Below, piece by piece: positions 8,509 through 16,754 of a DNA stretch of 64,000 nt (the first letter of the stretch is position 1; every line of letters begins with the position of its first letter). The position numbers and the translations under genes were made by a program. The notes beneath the pieces were generated by a model. The model made no database searches and was not told the DNA's origin. It worked only from the letters and a program-made list of their open reading frames with translations. Source of the DNA: Bog-756 sp963738545 (GTDB taxonomy: Bacteria > Actinomycetota > Acidimicrobiia > Acidimicrobiales > RAAP-2); assembly GCA_963738545.1 (NCBI GenBank), contig CAVTXA010000008.1:124001-188000 (forward strand). Direction: 5' to 3'.

Positions 8509-9363
8509 GTGGACGGCACCGTCAAGGCCAACGACGGGCGGACGATCGGGTTCGCCACCTACGGAAGGCCGGACGGCATCCCTGTCCTTTGGTGCCACGG
8601 GGGTCCGGGCAGTCGACTGGATCCCGTCCACAGGGATGGGGAGGCCGCGAGTGCCGATCTCCTGTTGGTGGGCATCGACCGGCCCGGTTACGGGATGTCG
8701 ACACCGCTGCCAGGCCGAACAATCGCCGACTGGATCCCCGATGCCACGGCTGTCGCCGATGCACTCGGGATGGACACCTTCGTCGCGGTCGGCGAGTCCA
8801 CCGGTGGAGCGTACGCCCTAGCCCTCGCCGCACTGTTGCCCGACCGCCTCCTGGGAGTCGTGGCGTGCTGCTCCCTCACCGACATGCGCTGTGACGAGGC
8901 GAGGGCGACCATGAGCCGGCCGCACTGCCATGCCCTGTGGGATGCGCCCGACCGTGCATCGGCCATGGTGGCCGCCCAGAACGCTCAGGGCGTCGGAGGG
9001 AGCAAGATGACCAGCGACGGGCTGAAGGAGGCACTCGCACCCTCCGACGTGGCTCTTTTCCGAGACCTGCTGTGGGTAGAGCAGACGAGGGGGCCATTTG
9101 CCGCCATGTTCGCCCAGGGCCAGGTGGGCTACACGGACGACCGACTCGCTGATGGCGGAGGCTGGGATTCGTTCGACGTGACGGAGATCACCTGCCCGGT
9201 GACCGTCCTCCATGGCCAGATGGACAGGATGTGCCCCGTGCGCAACGCTCACCACACCGCCGAGATCGTCCCGCACGCCCGCCTTGCCCTCTATGAGGAT
9301 CTCGGTCATTTCAGTATCGAAATCGAGCTCATACCGACGATCAGCGCCCTCCTCACCGGCTAG
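8509..9363 (+). CDS. Alpha/beta hydrolase
   Basis: A 284-residue alpha/beta hydrolase. The oxyanion motif CHGGPGSR is at about residues 29-36, the nucleophile elbow GESTGG at about 93-98 (Ser), the acid in LHGQMDRMCPV, and the catalytic histidine in LYEDLGHFSIE. The arrangement matches proline iminopeptidase/haloperoxidase-like esterases; the substrate cannot be told. The gene starts at GTG 8509 and stands between a broken dienelactone hydrolase and a second hydrolase, but without a shared operon signal. Confidence 0.88.
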   Translation: MDGTVKANDGRTIGFATYGRPDGIPVLWCHGGPGSRLDPVHRDGEAASADLLLVGIDRPGYGMSTPLPGRTIADWIPDATAVADALGMDTFVAVGESTGGAYALALAALLPDRLLGVVACCSLTDMRCDEARATMSRPHCHALWDAPDRASAMVAAQNAQGVGGSKMTSDGLKEALAPSDVALFRDLLWVEQTRGPFAAMFAQGQVGYTDDRLADGGGWDSFDVTEITCPVTVLHGQMDRMCPVRNAHHTAEIVPHARLALYEDLGHFSIEIELIPTISALLTG

Positions 9364-9560
9364 GTGTACGTCCCGCACGCCCCTGGACTGGGTGCGTGAT
9401 CGCGCTGATCTGCTGCGTCCTGGTTGATGTCCTGATGAGCCGATCGGCGGTCAGGTGTGGACCTCTCGGGGTACTCCGGCATGACTGTGAGCGGTCCTGG
9501 ATCGAGACATCTGGCGAGCAGCAGGTGGCGGCGACCGGACGCCAGGGCCAAGATGGCCGC

Positions 9561-10151
9561 ATGACCCCAGGAGGTATCGCCGGGCTGCTCCTCACCCCGG
9601 GGGCCGGTGCCGGTCGGGACCAACCGGCACTGGTGGCCGTGGACGACGTGGTGACCGGCCAAGGCCTCGCCGTGGAGCGGATCGAGTTCCCCGGACGGAC
9701 GGCCGGCCGGCGTCGGCCGGACCCACCGGAGGTCTGCATCGACTCGGTCCGGACAGCCACCGTGGGGCTCGCCGACCGTCTCGGTGTGCCTGTCTCCGAC
9801 ATCGCCGTGGGTGGGCGGTCGATGGGCGGCCGGATGTGCTCGATGGCTGCCGCCGAGGGTCTCGGCGTGGCAGCGCTCGTGCTCATCAGCTACCCGCTCC
9901 ACCCGGCAGGGGCGCCCGAACGGCTGCGGACCGGGCATTTCCCCGCCCTTGACGTGCCCTGTCTCTTCGTGAGTGGTCGCCGGGACGCCTTGGGTTCCCC
10001 CGATGAGATCGAACGGGAAACCGCCGCCATCTCCGGACCGGTCACCCTTGTCTTCTTGGACGGCGACCACTCCCTCAGGCGGCGCGATGCCGAAGTCGCC
10101 GGCATCGTGGGCGACTGGCTCGCCGACCCCGGGACTCGGACCGGCCGCTGA
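9561..10151 (+). CDS. Alpha/beta hydrolase of the KANL3/Tex30 type
   Basis: A 196-residue compact hydrolase. It begins near GLLLTPGAGAGRDQPAL, the oxyanion loop of this small family. The elbow GGRSMGGRMCSMAA holds the nucleophile Ser. VPCLFVSGRRDALGSPDEI contains the acid, and FLDGDHSLRR the histidine. All catalytic residues are therefore present. The frame is open from 9396, but the extra 55 residues have no family character, so ATG 9561 is preferred. The physiological substrate is unknown. Confidence 0.8.
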   Translation: MTPGGIAGLLLTPGAGAGRDQPALVAVDDVVTGQGLAVERIEFPGRTAGRRRPDPPEVCIDSVRTATVGLADRLGVPVSDIAVGGRSMGGRMCSMAAAEGLGVAALVLISYPLHPAGAPERLRTGHFPALDVPCLFVSGRRDALGSPDEIERETAAISGPVTLVFLDGDHSLRRRDAEVAGIVGDWLADPGTRTGR

Positions 10152-10303
10152 AACCGTGATCCGACGACTCGCCCCCGGATCGGTCAACGAGCTGGGCCTT
10201 CGAGGAGGGCAGACGGTGGGGGATCGGGGCGCCGCCGCCGTGATCGGCTCGCGACAGGCGTCCCGGTAGATTCCGAGTTGGGGCACAGGATCGAGGAGAC
10301 GCT

Positions 10304-10726
10304 ATGCCTGAAGGCCCCATTCGACTCGACGAGACCACCCGGGCGGCAGTTGCTTCCGGCCGGCTCGTCCATCTGGCCACCATCAACCCGGACGGTACCC
10401 CGCAGGTGACCTGCATTTACGTCGGTTGGGACGGGGACGAGATCGTCGGGGGCCATCTCGCCGACCACGTGAAGCTGCACAATATCCGGCGCGATCCGCG
10501 GGTCACCCTGTCCGTCGAGTCCGACGTCGAGGTGGAAGGCTTCAGTCCCTATGTGGTGATCCAGGGGATCGCCCGTGTCGAGGAAGGGGGAGCAGTCCCT
10601 CTGCTCCGCCGGATCACTGACGGTCGGTTCCCCCCACCTGGCGACAACTGGCCGGATGGATTTGTCACCCGGATCTCACCTCGGAAACTCTCGGGCACCG
10701 GCCCCTGGGGCCTGGCCGCCGACTGA
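10304..10726 (+). CDS. PPOX-class F420/FMN-dependent split-barrel oxidoreductase
   Basis: A 140-residue split-barrel flavin- or F420-binding protein. The strand pair LVHLATINPDGTPQVTCIYV is diagnostic, followed by HVKLHNIRRDPRVTLSVES and PYVVIQGIARVEEGG. Members of this actinobacterial group (TIGR03618-like) usually reduce small ring compounds with F420H2. The protein ends RISPRKLSGTGPWGLAAD, as expected. The loop between the last two elements is slightly shorter than usual. Start at ATG 10304, with a GAGGAG site upstream. Confidence 0.82.
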   Translation: MPEGPIRLDETTRAAVASGRLVHLATINPDGTPQVTCIYVGWDGDEIVGGHLADHVKLHNIRRDPRVTLSVESDVEVEGFSPYVVIQGIARVEEGGAVPLLRRITDGRFPPPGDNWPDGFVTRISPRKLSGTGPWGLAAD

Positions 10727-10810
10727 GCACGCCATCAGGCTGAGTCGAATCCGGAGGATGGCCCCTCTTCCACCGGGAGCCCGAGCAAATGTCCCGGCGC
10801 CGGCCCGGCC

Positions 10811-11440
10811 CTAGCCATACGTTGGGTGTTGAGGCCAGCCTGGCGGCGAGTCCTCCCACTCCTCCTGGCGGCCATAGGGCATGAGGTCGAGGATGTTGTT
10901 GACGAACAGGAGCCGATCCACCCCCCGGGCGGTCGTCGCGTAGGTGCGAAAGACGTCCGTGCCGTCGCGCAGGAACACGCTGAGCATGAAGCCGGTGCCG
11001 GCACCGCAGTCGCCGGCAAACGTGGTGCCCCGGGACGACACGAACGGCATGCTCCAGCCCTTCTGTGCCTTGTACCTCTGGATCTGTTCGAGCGGCATGT
11101 TGGAGACCGTCGACCAGCTAACGCCATAGTCGGCGAGTTCGGTCAGATCCACGACATTGTCGGTGAAGTGGGTGCAGCCTGGGCAGAACTCGTCGGGTCC
11201 GTTGTCCATGAACTGGTAGACCACGAGTTGGGGTCGGCCGTCGAACAGGTCGATCAGCGTCTTCGCTCCCTCAGGCGTAGCGAACAGATACCGATCGGCG
11301 TCGAAGGCCACCATGGGGAGTCGCCTGCGACGCGCGGCGATCCGGTCGAGCAGCCAAGTCGCTTCCTTCTCCGCAGCGAGCAATTCGGCTCGCTCCAGGT
11401 CCCATGCTTCGGCCGAGACGACCTTTGGTAAAGCAACCAT
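10811..11440 (-). CDS. DUF899 thioredoxin-like protein
   Basis: A 209-residue protein of the DUF899 family, which has a thioredoxin-like fold. Diagnostic segments are TLIDLFDGRPQLVVYQFMD, then CPGCTHFTDNV (a CxxC-like pair), SNMPLEQIQRYKAQKGWSMP, and FLRDGTDVFRTYATTARGVD. The CPGC pair sits where peroxiredoxin-like relatives keep a redox centre, but activity is unproven for the family. ATG 11440 is chosen over 11497 because it follows an AAAGGAG ribosome site and matches the family N-terminus. Confidence 0.88.
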   Translation of the reverse strand: MVALPKVVSAEAWDLERAELLAAEKEATWLLDRIAARRRRLPMVAFDADRYLFATPEGAKTLIDLFDGRPQLVVYQFMDNGPDEFCPGCTHFTDNVVDLTELADYGVSWSTVSNMPLEQIQRYKAQKGWSMPFVSSRGTTFAGDCGAGTGFMLSVFLRDGTDVFRTYATTARGVDRLLFVNNILDLMPYGRQEEWEDSPPGWPQHPTYG

Positions 11441-11516
11441 TCCGAACTCCTTTCGGGCGTACCCACGAGGCAGACGGATCGGCAAGGAAGAACTCATCGG
11501 CCGGGATTGGGATCGA

Positions 11517-11702
11517 TCATTCGGCCTCTTCTTCTGCCTCCACCTCCCGGGCTGCCTCCTCGGCCTTCTCCTCCAGTGCCTCGTTGGTGCCGCGCTCGGC
11601 GCTCAGGCCCTCGATGGCCAACTCAGCGGCGTCTTCAGGCTCGTGGGGATCGCGCCCGGCGAGGTCCTCATCACTGAAATCCCGGGCGGTATGGGTGGCC
11701 AT
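11517..11702 (-). CDS. Small acidic hypothetical protein
   Basis: A 61-residue, strongly acidic protein (more than one third Glu plus Asp) that begins MATHTARDFSDEDLAGRDPH and ends in alternating Glu/Ala. It is probably disordered or a simple helix. No family is recognised. It is transcribed from the same strand as the DUF899 gene, 76 bases upstream of it, and has an inverted repeat just before its start (11728-11750). Confidence 0.5.
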   Translation of the reverse strand: MATHTARDFSDEDLAGRDPHEPEDAAELAIEGLSAERGTNEALEEKAEEAAREVEAEEEAE

Positions 11703-12033
11703 GACCAGGATCTACCCGGATTTAGCCCGCGTCAATCACTAGCTGACGCGGATCGGTGTTCCACGGACAGGGCGTGCCACACACCGGCGTGTTGCTCGGT
11801 GAAGGTGACCCGGAGCTGGCTGCACATGGTCGGGCCACCTCCGGCGTCCTCTGGGGCCGTCCAGCGGACCCGACGTCCGTGGTCACCCGTTGCTGCCTTG
11901 TCGTGGATCGATCAGCCGGCTCGATGCCACGGAGTTGGATTTGACCGGAGATCGACGCGAGGCTGGAGCCATCGAACGAGAAGTGGGATCATCCTCGGGG
12001 ACCAGCTTCCGGCGGACAGCGTGAAAGTGCTCA
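11703..12033. other. Intergenic stretch with one inverted repeat
   Basis: No gene seen on either strand. An inverted repeat with 7-base arms, CGCGTCA (11728-11734) and TGACGCG (11744-11750), separated by nine bases, lies upstream of the small acidic gene at 11517-11702. There is no T-run after it on either strand, so an operator is more likely than a terminator. Confidence 0.55.
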
Positions 12034-12810
12034 GTGTCTGACTATCTTCTCATCCAGATCTCGGACATCCACCTCACGCCCGATGGGCTGTTGTTCCCCG
12101 GCGCAAGGACCCGCGACAATCTGGTGGCGAGCCTCGCCCATCTCGCCGAAGCCGACCTCGGGCCGGACCTGGTCATACTCACCGGCGATCTCGCCAATGC
12201 CGGTGAGCCGGAGTGCTACCAGGACCTGGCGGAGCTCATGGATCGAAGCAGGGGAGCTGTGGGTGGCGAGGTCGTCTACGTACCGGGAAACCACGATGAC
12301 CGCTCGGCCTTCCGTCGCCATCTGCTCGGCCAGCGCGCGGCAGCCTCCCCTATCAATCAGACGCACTGGATCGGCGGGCTCCGGGTGGTTTCGCTGGACT
12401 CGGTGGTGGTGGACCAGGAGCACGGGGAGTTGGACGACGAGACCATGGCCTATCTCCGGGATGAGTTGGCGACGCCCGCTCCCGATGGAACGGTGCTGGC
12501 GTTTCACCACCCCCCGGTCCCGTCCCCGGTCAAACCGATGGCGCAGATCATGCTCCGCGGGAGGGAGCGACTGGCGGAGGCGATCGACGGGTCCGATGTG
12601 AAACTGATCATCAGTGGCCACAATCACCATGAAGAGCTGGGTGCCCTCGGTTCGGTTCCGGTGTGGGTGTCACCGTCGACCGCGTATCTGATGGACGTCC
12701 TCAGCCGGGAGGAGGTCCGGGGGTTGCCCGGATGTGCCGTGTCCCGTATCGACGTCACTCCGGATGGCGTCACTGTGAACGTCATTCCCGTGCCGTTGGG
12801 TGGTTCGTAA
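12034..12810 (+). CDS. CpdA-like metallophosphoesterase
   Basis: A 258-residue calcineurin-like phosphoesterase, probably a cyclic-nucleotide or related phosphodiesterase. All metal-binding motifs are visible: ISDIHL (about residues 8-13), ILTGDLANAG (about 48-57), YVPGNHDDRS (about 85-94), LAFHHPP, and IISGHNHHEELG. The length and motif order match the Rv0805/CpdA group, in which two metal ions hydrolyse cAMP-type or cell-envelope phosphodiesters. Translation starts at GTG 12034. No neighbouring cyclase gene is visible. Confidence 0.9.
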   Translation: MSDYLLIQISDIHLTPDGLLFPGARTRDNLVASLAHLAEADLGPDLVILTGDLANAGEPECYQDLAELMDRSRGAVGGEVVYVPGNHDDRSAFRRHLLGQRAAASPINQTHWIGGLRVVSLDSVVVDQEHGELDDETMAYLRDELATPAPDGTVLAFHHPPVPSPVKPMAQIMLRGRERLAEAIDGSDVKLIISGHNHHEELGALGSVPVWVSPSTAYLMDVLSREEVRGLPGCAVSRIDVTPDGVTVNVIPVPLGGS

Positions 12811-13130
12811 TCCCGTCCTGAATCGCCCACCTCGCCAGGGCACCTCGACTCCCTTTTCGGTCGGAGCGAGCGCCCCCCTCGGCCCAGGGTTCGGTGCCCC
12901 CGGGCCAGCCGGCGCCGGACGAAGCCAGCCCGTCCGTCGTTTCGGGCACGGTCCTGTCCACCGTGGTGAACTGGGCAGTCGGCGGGGACCTCATCAGGCG
13001 GCGCGGGCCTCCTGCTCGGTGGAACGTGTCGAAAGGCCAGGTCTGGCTCCGTCACTCTGGGCACGGTGGCGACTATGGGCGGATGACCTGGGCCGATGAA
13101 GCCTTCCCGAGAAGAAAGCAGGTGCAAGGC
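12811..13130. other. Intergenic stretch without a clear gene
   Basis: The frame of the following gene stays open through most of this stretch, but the translated residues lack family character. No RNA, repeat or strong palindrome was seen. Confidence 0.5.
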
Positions 13131-13757
13131 ATGAAGTCAGCAGAGACGTGGGGGTACATCCATGGTGAACGCTCGGCGATGACCGAAGCACTCGCTTCCC
13201 TCTCCGAGGACCAGTGGGCGGAGCCATCATGGTGCGAGGGTTGGTCGGTGCAGGAGACCACCGGGCATCTCGTGGCCGCGGCCGAGCAGACGCCCCTCAA
13301 CTTCTACAAGGAGCTGGCTCAGGCGGGCTTCAAGTTCAACGTCTTCACCGAGCGGGGTGCGAAACGGGCGTCGGAGGCAGGACCCGATGAGCTGGTCCGG
13401 CGGTTGGGCGCCAGGACCACGACCACGAATCACCCGCCGGCCCCGGTGATGGCCATGCTGGGCGAGATCGTCGTACACGGCGAGGACATCCGGCGACCAC
13501 TGGGGCTGAGCCACCAGCCTCCGGACGAGGCCCTCGTGGCCTTGGCCGACTCCTGGAAGAACACCAACCTGCTGATCGGGGTCAAGCGACGGATCACCGG
13601 CGTTCGTCTCTCGGCCACCGACGTCACCTGGTCCCACGGTGACGGGCCGGAGGCCTCGGGCCCCCTGCTGTCCCTGATCCTGGCCATGACCGGCCGCAAG
13701 GGCGCGCACCCGGACCTCCAGGGTGAGGGTGTCGGGGTGCTCGCCTCGCGCCCCTGA
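13131..13757 (+). CDS. TIGR03083/DinB-like maleylpyruvate-isomerase-fold protein
   Basis: A 208-residue protein of the mycothiol-dependent maleylpyruvate isomerase N-terminal fold. EDQWAEPSWCEGWSVQETTG and HLVAAAEQTP form the first metal-ligand region (the H of TGHLV), and MLGEIVVHGEDIRRPLGL holds the second pair (HGED). This pattern, with His and His/Asp ligands, is typical of DinB-like metalloenzymes that use mycothiol, a thiol made by actinobacteria. The substrate is unknown. ATG 13131 is chosen because the motif-bearing part starts right after it; the upstream in-frame extension from 12894 looks non-coding. Confidence 0.8.
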   Translation: MKSAETWGYIHGERSAMTEALASLSEDQWAEPSWCEGWSVQETTGHLVAAAEQTPLNFYKELAQAGFKFNVFTERGAKRASEAGPDELVRRLGARTTTTNHPPAPVMAMLGEIVVHGEDIRRPLGLSHQPPDEALVALADSWKNTNLLIGVKRRITGVRLSATDVTWSHGDGPEASGPLLSLILAMTGRKGAHPDLQGEGVGVLASRP

Positions 13758-13837
13758 GCCCGGAGGACGTCGACGGTGGACCGGTGGGCCGATCGACGGG
13801 CCGCCCTCGCCTTCGACAGGCGCTGCATTCCCGGCGG

Positions 13838-15112
13838 TCAGGTGCCAGGGGCGAAGGAGTACCGGCTACCGGGCCAGTAGGTATGCGGGGCGAAGCGCAC
13901 GGGTCGCGTCGTTCCCGGCAGGCTCAACGTGAGGGCCCCGACCATGGGCGGGGCGTTGACGGCGGCCGGGAAGGTCGCCGAGCCGTTGGTGGCCACCTGT
14001 CGGCTTCCGTCCAGCTCGGCCACGGTTCCCTCCGGGAGTCCGGTCACCGTGATGTCGGGATCGCACACACTCGAGTAGCCGTCGTAGGCGACGGTGTAGG
14101 GGGTCTGGCGGGCCTGTACCTCCAGATAGGGCTGGAACGGGGGAGTGATCCCGAGCTGCAGGATGTAGGCGTAGTAGAAGAGGGAGCCGTTGACCCAGAC
14201 GCTGAGCCGATTGTCGCCGTTGGTCTGGATGCCGACCTGCAACGGCCCCGGGGTCCACGGCACCTGTTTCAGGATGTGCTCGGTGGCGCGGCTGAGGCGG
14301 CCCTGGGAGTAGCCCACGGTGAGGTTCCGGTGACCGTCGGACGCCACGTTCTCGGCCACGAAGACGTAGTTGATGTCGCCGGTGGTGATGGTGTTGCTGG
14401 TCTGGACGGCCATGACCAGCTCACCGATGGCACTCGGGGAGGCGGCGGTGACGGGCGGGGGGGAGGTCGCCGAGAACTGGAGGACACAGGCCGAGGGGGT
14501 CGTGCCCGAGGCGGTCAGGAACCACCCCCGGAAGTCCGGGGTCGCCTGGCGCACGCTGACGTGCAGCAGGCCGCCACTGACCGACGCCAGTCCGTTGCTC
14601 GCCCCGGCACTGCCGTTGGCCTCCCAGCCCACATAGGGAGGGAGGGCCAGGGAGGTACTGCCCTGGATGGGCACGCTCGCCTCGCTCGGCTGCGAGAACG
14701 TCACATTCTGGTAGTCGGAGAGCTGACCCCCGTCGGCCGTGGGCGCCGAAGCCGTCGGTGGGGCACTCGACAAGAGGGTGGCCCCGCCGGTCCCCACCAC
14801 CGACTGCACCTGGTCGATGGCGCCCTGCGCCGATGCCGTGGTGTGCACGATCAACGCCCCGGCGAGCAGGATCCCCACGATGGGGAAGGCGGCGACGGCC
14901 CGGCGCCCCCAGGACTGGCGGCCATGCCAGTTCCAGTTGACCTCACGCCGCTCCTCGGTCGACTTCTCGTCGTCGGAGGGGTCCCACGACTCGTTCAACT
15001 CGTTGGGCGACGTGTATCCGGGCGGCCCGTCGGGTGTCGGTCGGGACAGATTCGGCGCCGCCTGGACCTCTGCGGTGAGGTGATCGGGATCGGTTGGCCT
15101 AGAACGAGCCAT
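13838..15112 (-). CDS. Pel-locus single-pass protein with lectin-like exterior domain
   Basis: A 424-residue protein of unknown family, last in the PelFG operon. Residues 1-70 are polar and cytosolic, about 73-93 form one membrane helix (AAFPIVGILLAGALIVHTTA), and the remaining 330 residues should be outside the cell. The exterior part starts with a Ser/Thr/Ala-rich linker. It continues as a beta-strand-rich jelly-roll-like region (for example LQVGIQTNGDNRLSVWVNGS, reminiscent of concanavalin/LamG folds) and ends with an Ig-like stretch (DITVTGLPEGTVAELDGS). Its start overlaps the end of pelG by 14 bases, so it is translationally coupled. A polymer-binding or secretion role is inferred only from position and fold impression. 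Confidence 0.8.
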   Translation of the reverse strand: MARSRPTDPDHLTAEVQAAPNLSRPTPDGPPGYTSPNELNESWDPSDDEKSTEERREVNWNWHGRQSWGRRAVAAFPIVGILLAGALIVHTTASAQGAIDQVQSVVGTGGATLLSSAPPTASAPTADGGQLSDYQNVTFSQPSEASVPIQGSTSLALPPYVGWEANGSAGASNGLASVSGGLLHVSVRQATPDFRGWFLTASGTTPSACVLQFSATSPPPVTAASPSAIGELVMAVQTSNTITTGDINYVFVAENVASDGHRNLTVGYSQGRLSRATEHILKQVPWTPGPLQVGIQTNGDNRLSVWVNGSLFYYAYILQLGITPPFQPYLEVQARQTPYTVAYDGYSSVCDPDITVTGLPEGTVAELDGSRQVATNGSATFPAAVNAPPMVGALTLSLPGTTRPVRFAPHTYWPGSRYSFAPGT

Positions 15113-16754
15113 AGAAGGACTCCTCCCCGGCGGACAGGACCCGATACGACGCCACTCCTGTGATCAGGGCGTAGACGAGGCTCCCGGCGAGGAGTCCCCA
15201 TGAGGCGATGGCCAGGTCCCCGCCCCGGACCAGCAGGACCGTGACCACGGCGCTCGTGCCCGCCCCGGCCACCGCACCGGTCACCGCAGCCCGTGGCCGG
15301 CTGAGGAAGAACAGGTACTGGCTGCAGAGCATGCCGATGGGCACGACGGCGAAGCCGAACGACGCCACCTCGAGGACGGAGAGACCGCCGGGTGTCCGGA
15401 CCGAGGCCGTGAGTCCCGACGGGAGCAGCGCCAAGAGGATGCTCGGGAGCAGCCACGCCACGAGCCCCGACACCACGGTGAGCACGGAGACGGCCGTGAG
15501 CCACTCTCGGCGGAGGGTGGTGCGGGCCTGGCGCCAGCAGTCGAGCGTCTGGTTCTCGAGCAACGGCCGCAAGCGGCGGCCGAACCGCTCGATCAGGGCG
15601 TAGACCAGGCCGAGCAGCACCACCAGCTCCAGCAGGGCCAGGTCCACCGACCCTTCGAACGTGGACGGGTACACGTACTGGTCGACCCCGAGGCTGTGAC
15701 CGTAGGCGAAGCCGACGATCATGGGGCCGACCAGGATCATGACGAAGTAGGCCATGCCGTAGACGGCGTAGGGCACGGTGTGCCAGAGGACGACCCGCAG
15801 CTCCGGCGGCTTGACGACGGCGATGGAGTCCTCGTCCCCGGGCCGGGTCTCGGTTCGCATGGTCAGGTAGCTGGCGGCGATGACCACCATGGCCCCCGAC
15901 CCGACGGCGATCCCGAGCAGCTGGGCGTGGCGGAAGCCCGAGGAGCTGGTGGTGAACAGGTGGGCGGTGGCCAGGGTGACCACCAGCGCCAGCCCGGTGG
16001 CCAGGGCGAGGGTGTAGAAGCGCCGCAGCATGTAGAGCGGGGCCGCACTGAGGAGGAAGATGAAGATGGCGACGGCGAACTCGACGAACAGCTCCCCGAG
16101 GTGCAGGCCGTAGTAGGGGACGACGTAGAAGGTGTAGGCGAGGGCGATGACCAGCGCGGCCAGGGAGCAGCTGTAGAGCATGAAGCGGGCCACCGTCCAC
16201 CGGACGAGGGGGTAGTTCTTCTGCAGGAGATAGAACGTCCCCTTCCGGCCGATCATCTGCGAGCATCCGCCGGCCAGGACGGCGGCGAGGAAAAAGGCCA
16301 GGGACACCATGGCCTCGGTCTGGGGCGTGGAGTCGAGTGACGACCACAGGGCCACCCGACCGAAGAACAGGACGACCACGGACATGATCCACGGGACCCC
16401 GTACCAGGATCCGGCCAGGTAGTCGTCGGCGAACCGGCGCCAGGCCCCCGTCCGTTCGGGAGGTTCGTGGACCTGGGGGACGTAGTACAGGTAGGTCAGC
16501 TCGTAGACCGCCGTGGCCAGGTCGAACACCGAATCGAAGCCGAGTGCCTCGGCTCCGGTGGCGGTATAACCCATCGACTCCAGGGCCACGGTGACGTCGC
16601 GGAGGTTGCGCGGCTCGGGGTTGCGGTCGAGCACCCGCCGTGCCTCGACGTGGAGGTCGTCATAGACGCCGGACTCCTCCCGCAGCTCGTCGAGTCCGCC
16701 CGTCTCGGCCGTCAGGCCGTTAATGGACCGGAGCACGGGTGCGCACCTCGTCAT
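15099..16754 (-). CDS. pelG: PelG-like polysaccharide exporter with N-terminal extension
   Basis: A multi-pass membrane protein of about 551 residues that matches PelG, the MOP-superfamily-like transporter of Pel exopolysaccharide. After a soluble region of about 118 residues come some twelve hydrophobic helices. The segments GRKGTFYLLQKNYPLVRWTV and VVPYYGLHLGELFVEFAVAI, and the end SYRVLSAGEESFYGSF, are characteristic. Canonical PelG is about 455 residues, so the N-terminal extension (ESMGYTATGAEALGFDSVFD) is an addition. ATG 16754 overlaps the end of pelF by 35 bases; GTG 16736 is an alternative. It should work with PelF to move the polymer across the membrane. Confidence 0.88.
   Translation of the reverse strand: MTRCAPVLRSINGLTAETGGLDELREESGVYDDLHVEARRVLDRNPEPRNLRDVTVALESMGYTATGAEALGFDSVFDLATAVYELTYLYYVPQVHEPPERTGAWRRFADDYLAGSWYGVPWIMSVVVLFFGRVALWSSLDSTPQTEAMVSLAFFLAAVLAGGCSQMIGRKGTFYLLQKNYPLVRWTVARFMLYSCSLAALVIALAYTFYVVPYYGLHLGELFVEFAVAIFIFLLSAAPLYMLRRFYTLALATGLALVVTLATAHLFTTSSSGFRHAQLLGIAVGSGAMVVIAASYLTMRTETRPGDEDSIAVVKPPELRVVLWHTVPYAVYGMAYFVMILVGPMIVGFAYGHSLGVDQYVYPSTFEGSVDLALLELVVLLGLVYALIERFGRRLRPLLENQTLDCWRQARTTLRREWLTAVSVLTVVSGLVAWLLPSILLALLPSGLTASVRTPGGLSVLEVASFGFAVVPIGMLCSQYLFFLSRPRAAVTGAVAGAGTSAVVTVLLVRGGDLAIASWGLLAGSLVYALITGVASYRVLSAGEESFYGSF

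Noticed and set aside
11728..11750. Inverted repeat CGCGTCA/TGACGCG as a terminator
   Set aside because: No T-run on either strand and it lies upstream of a start, so it is listed only as a possible operator.
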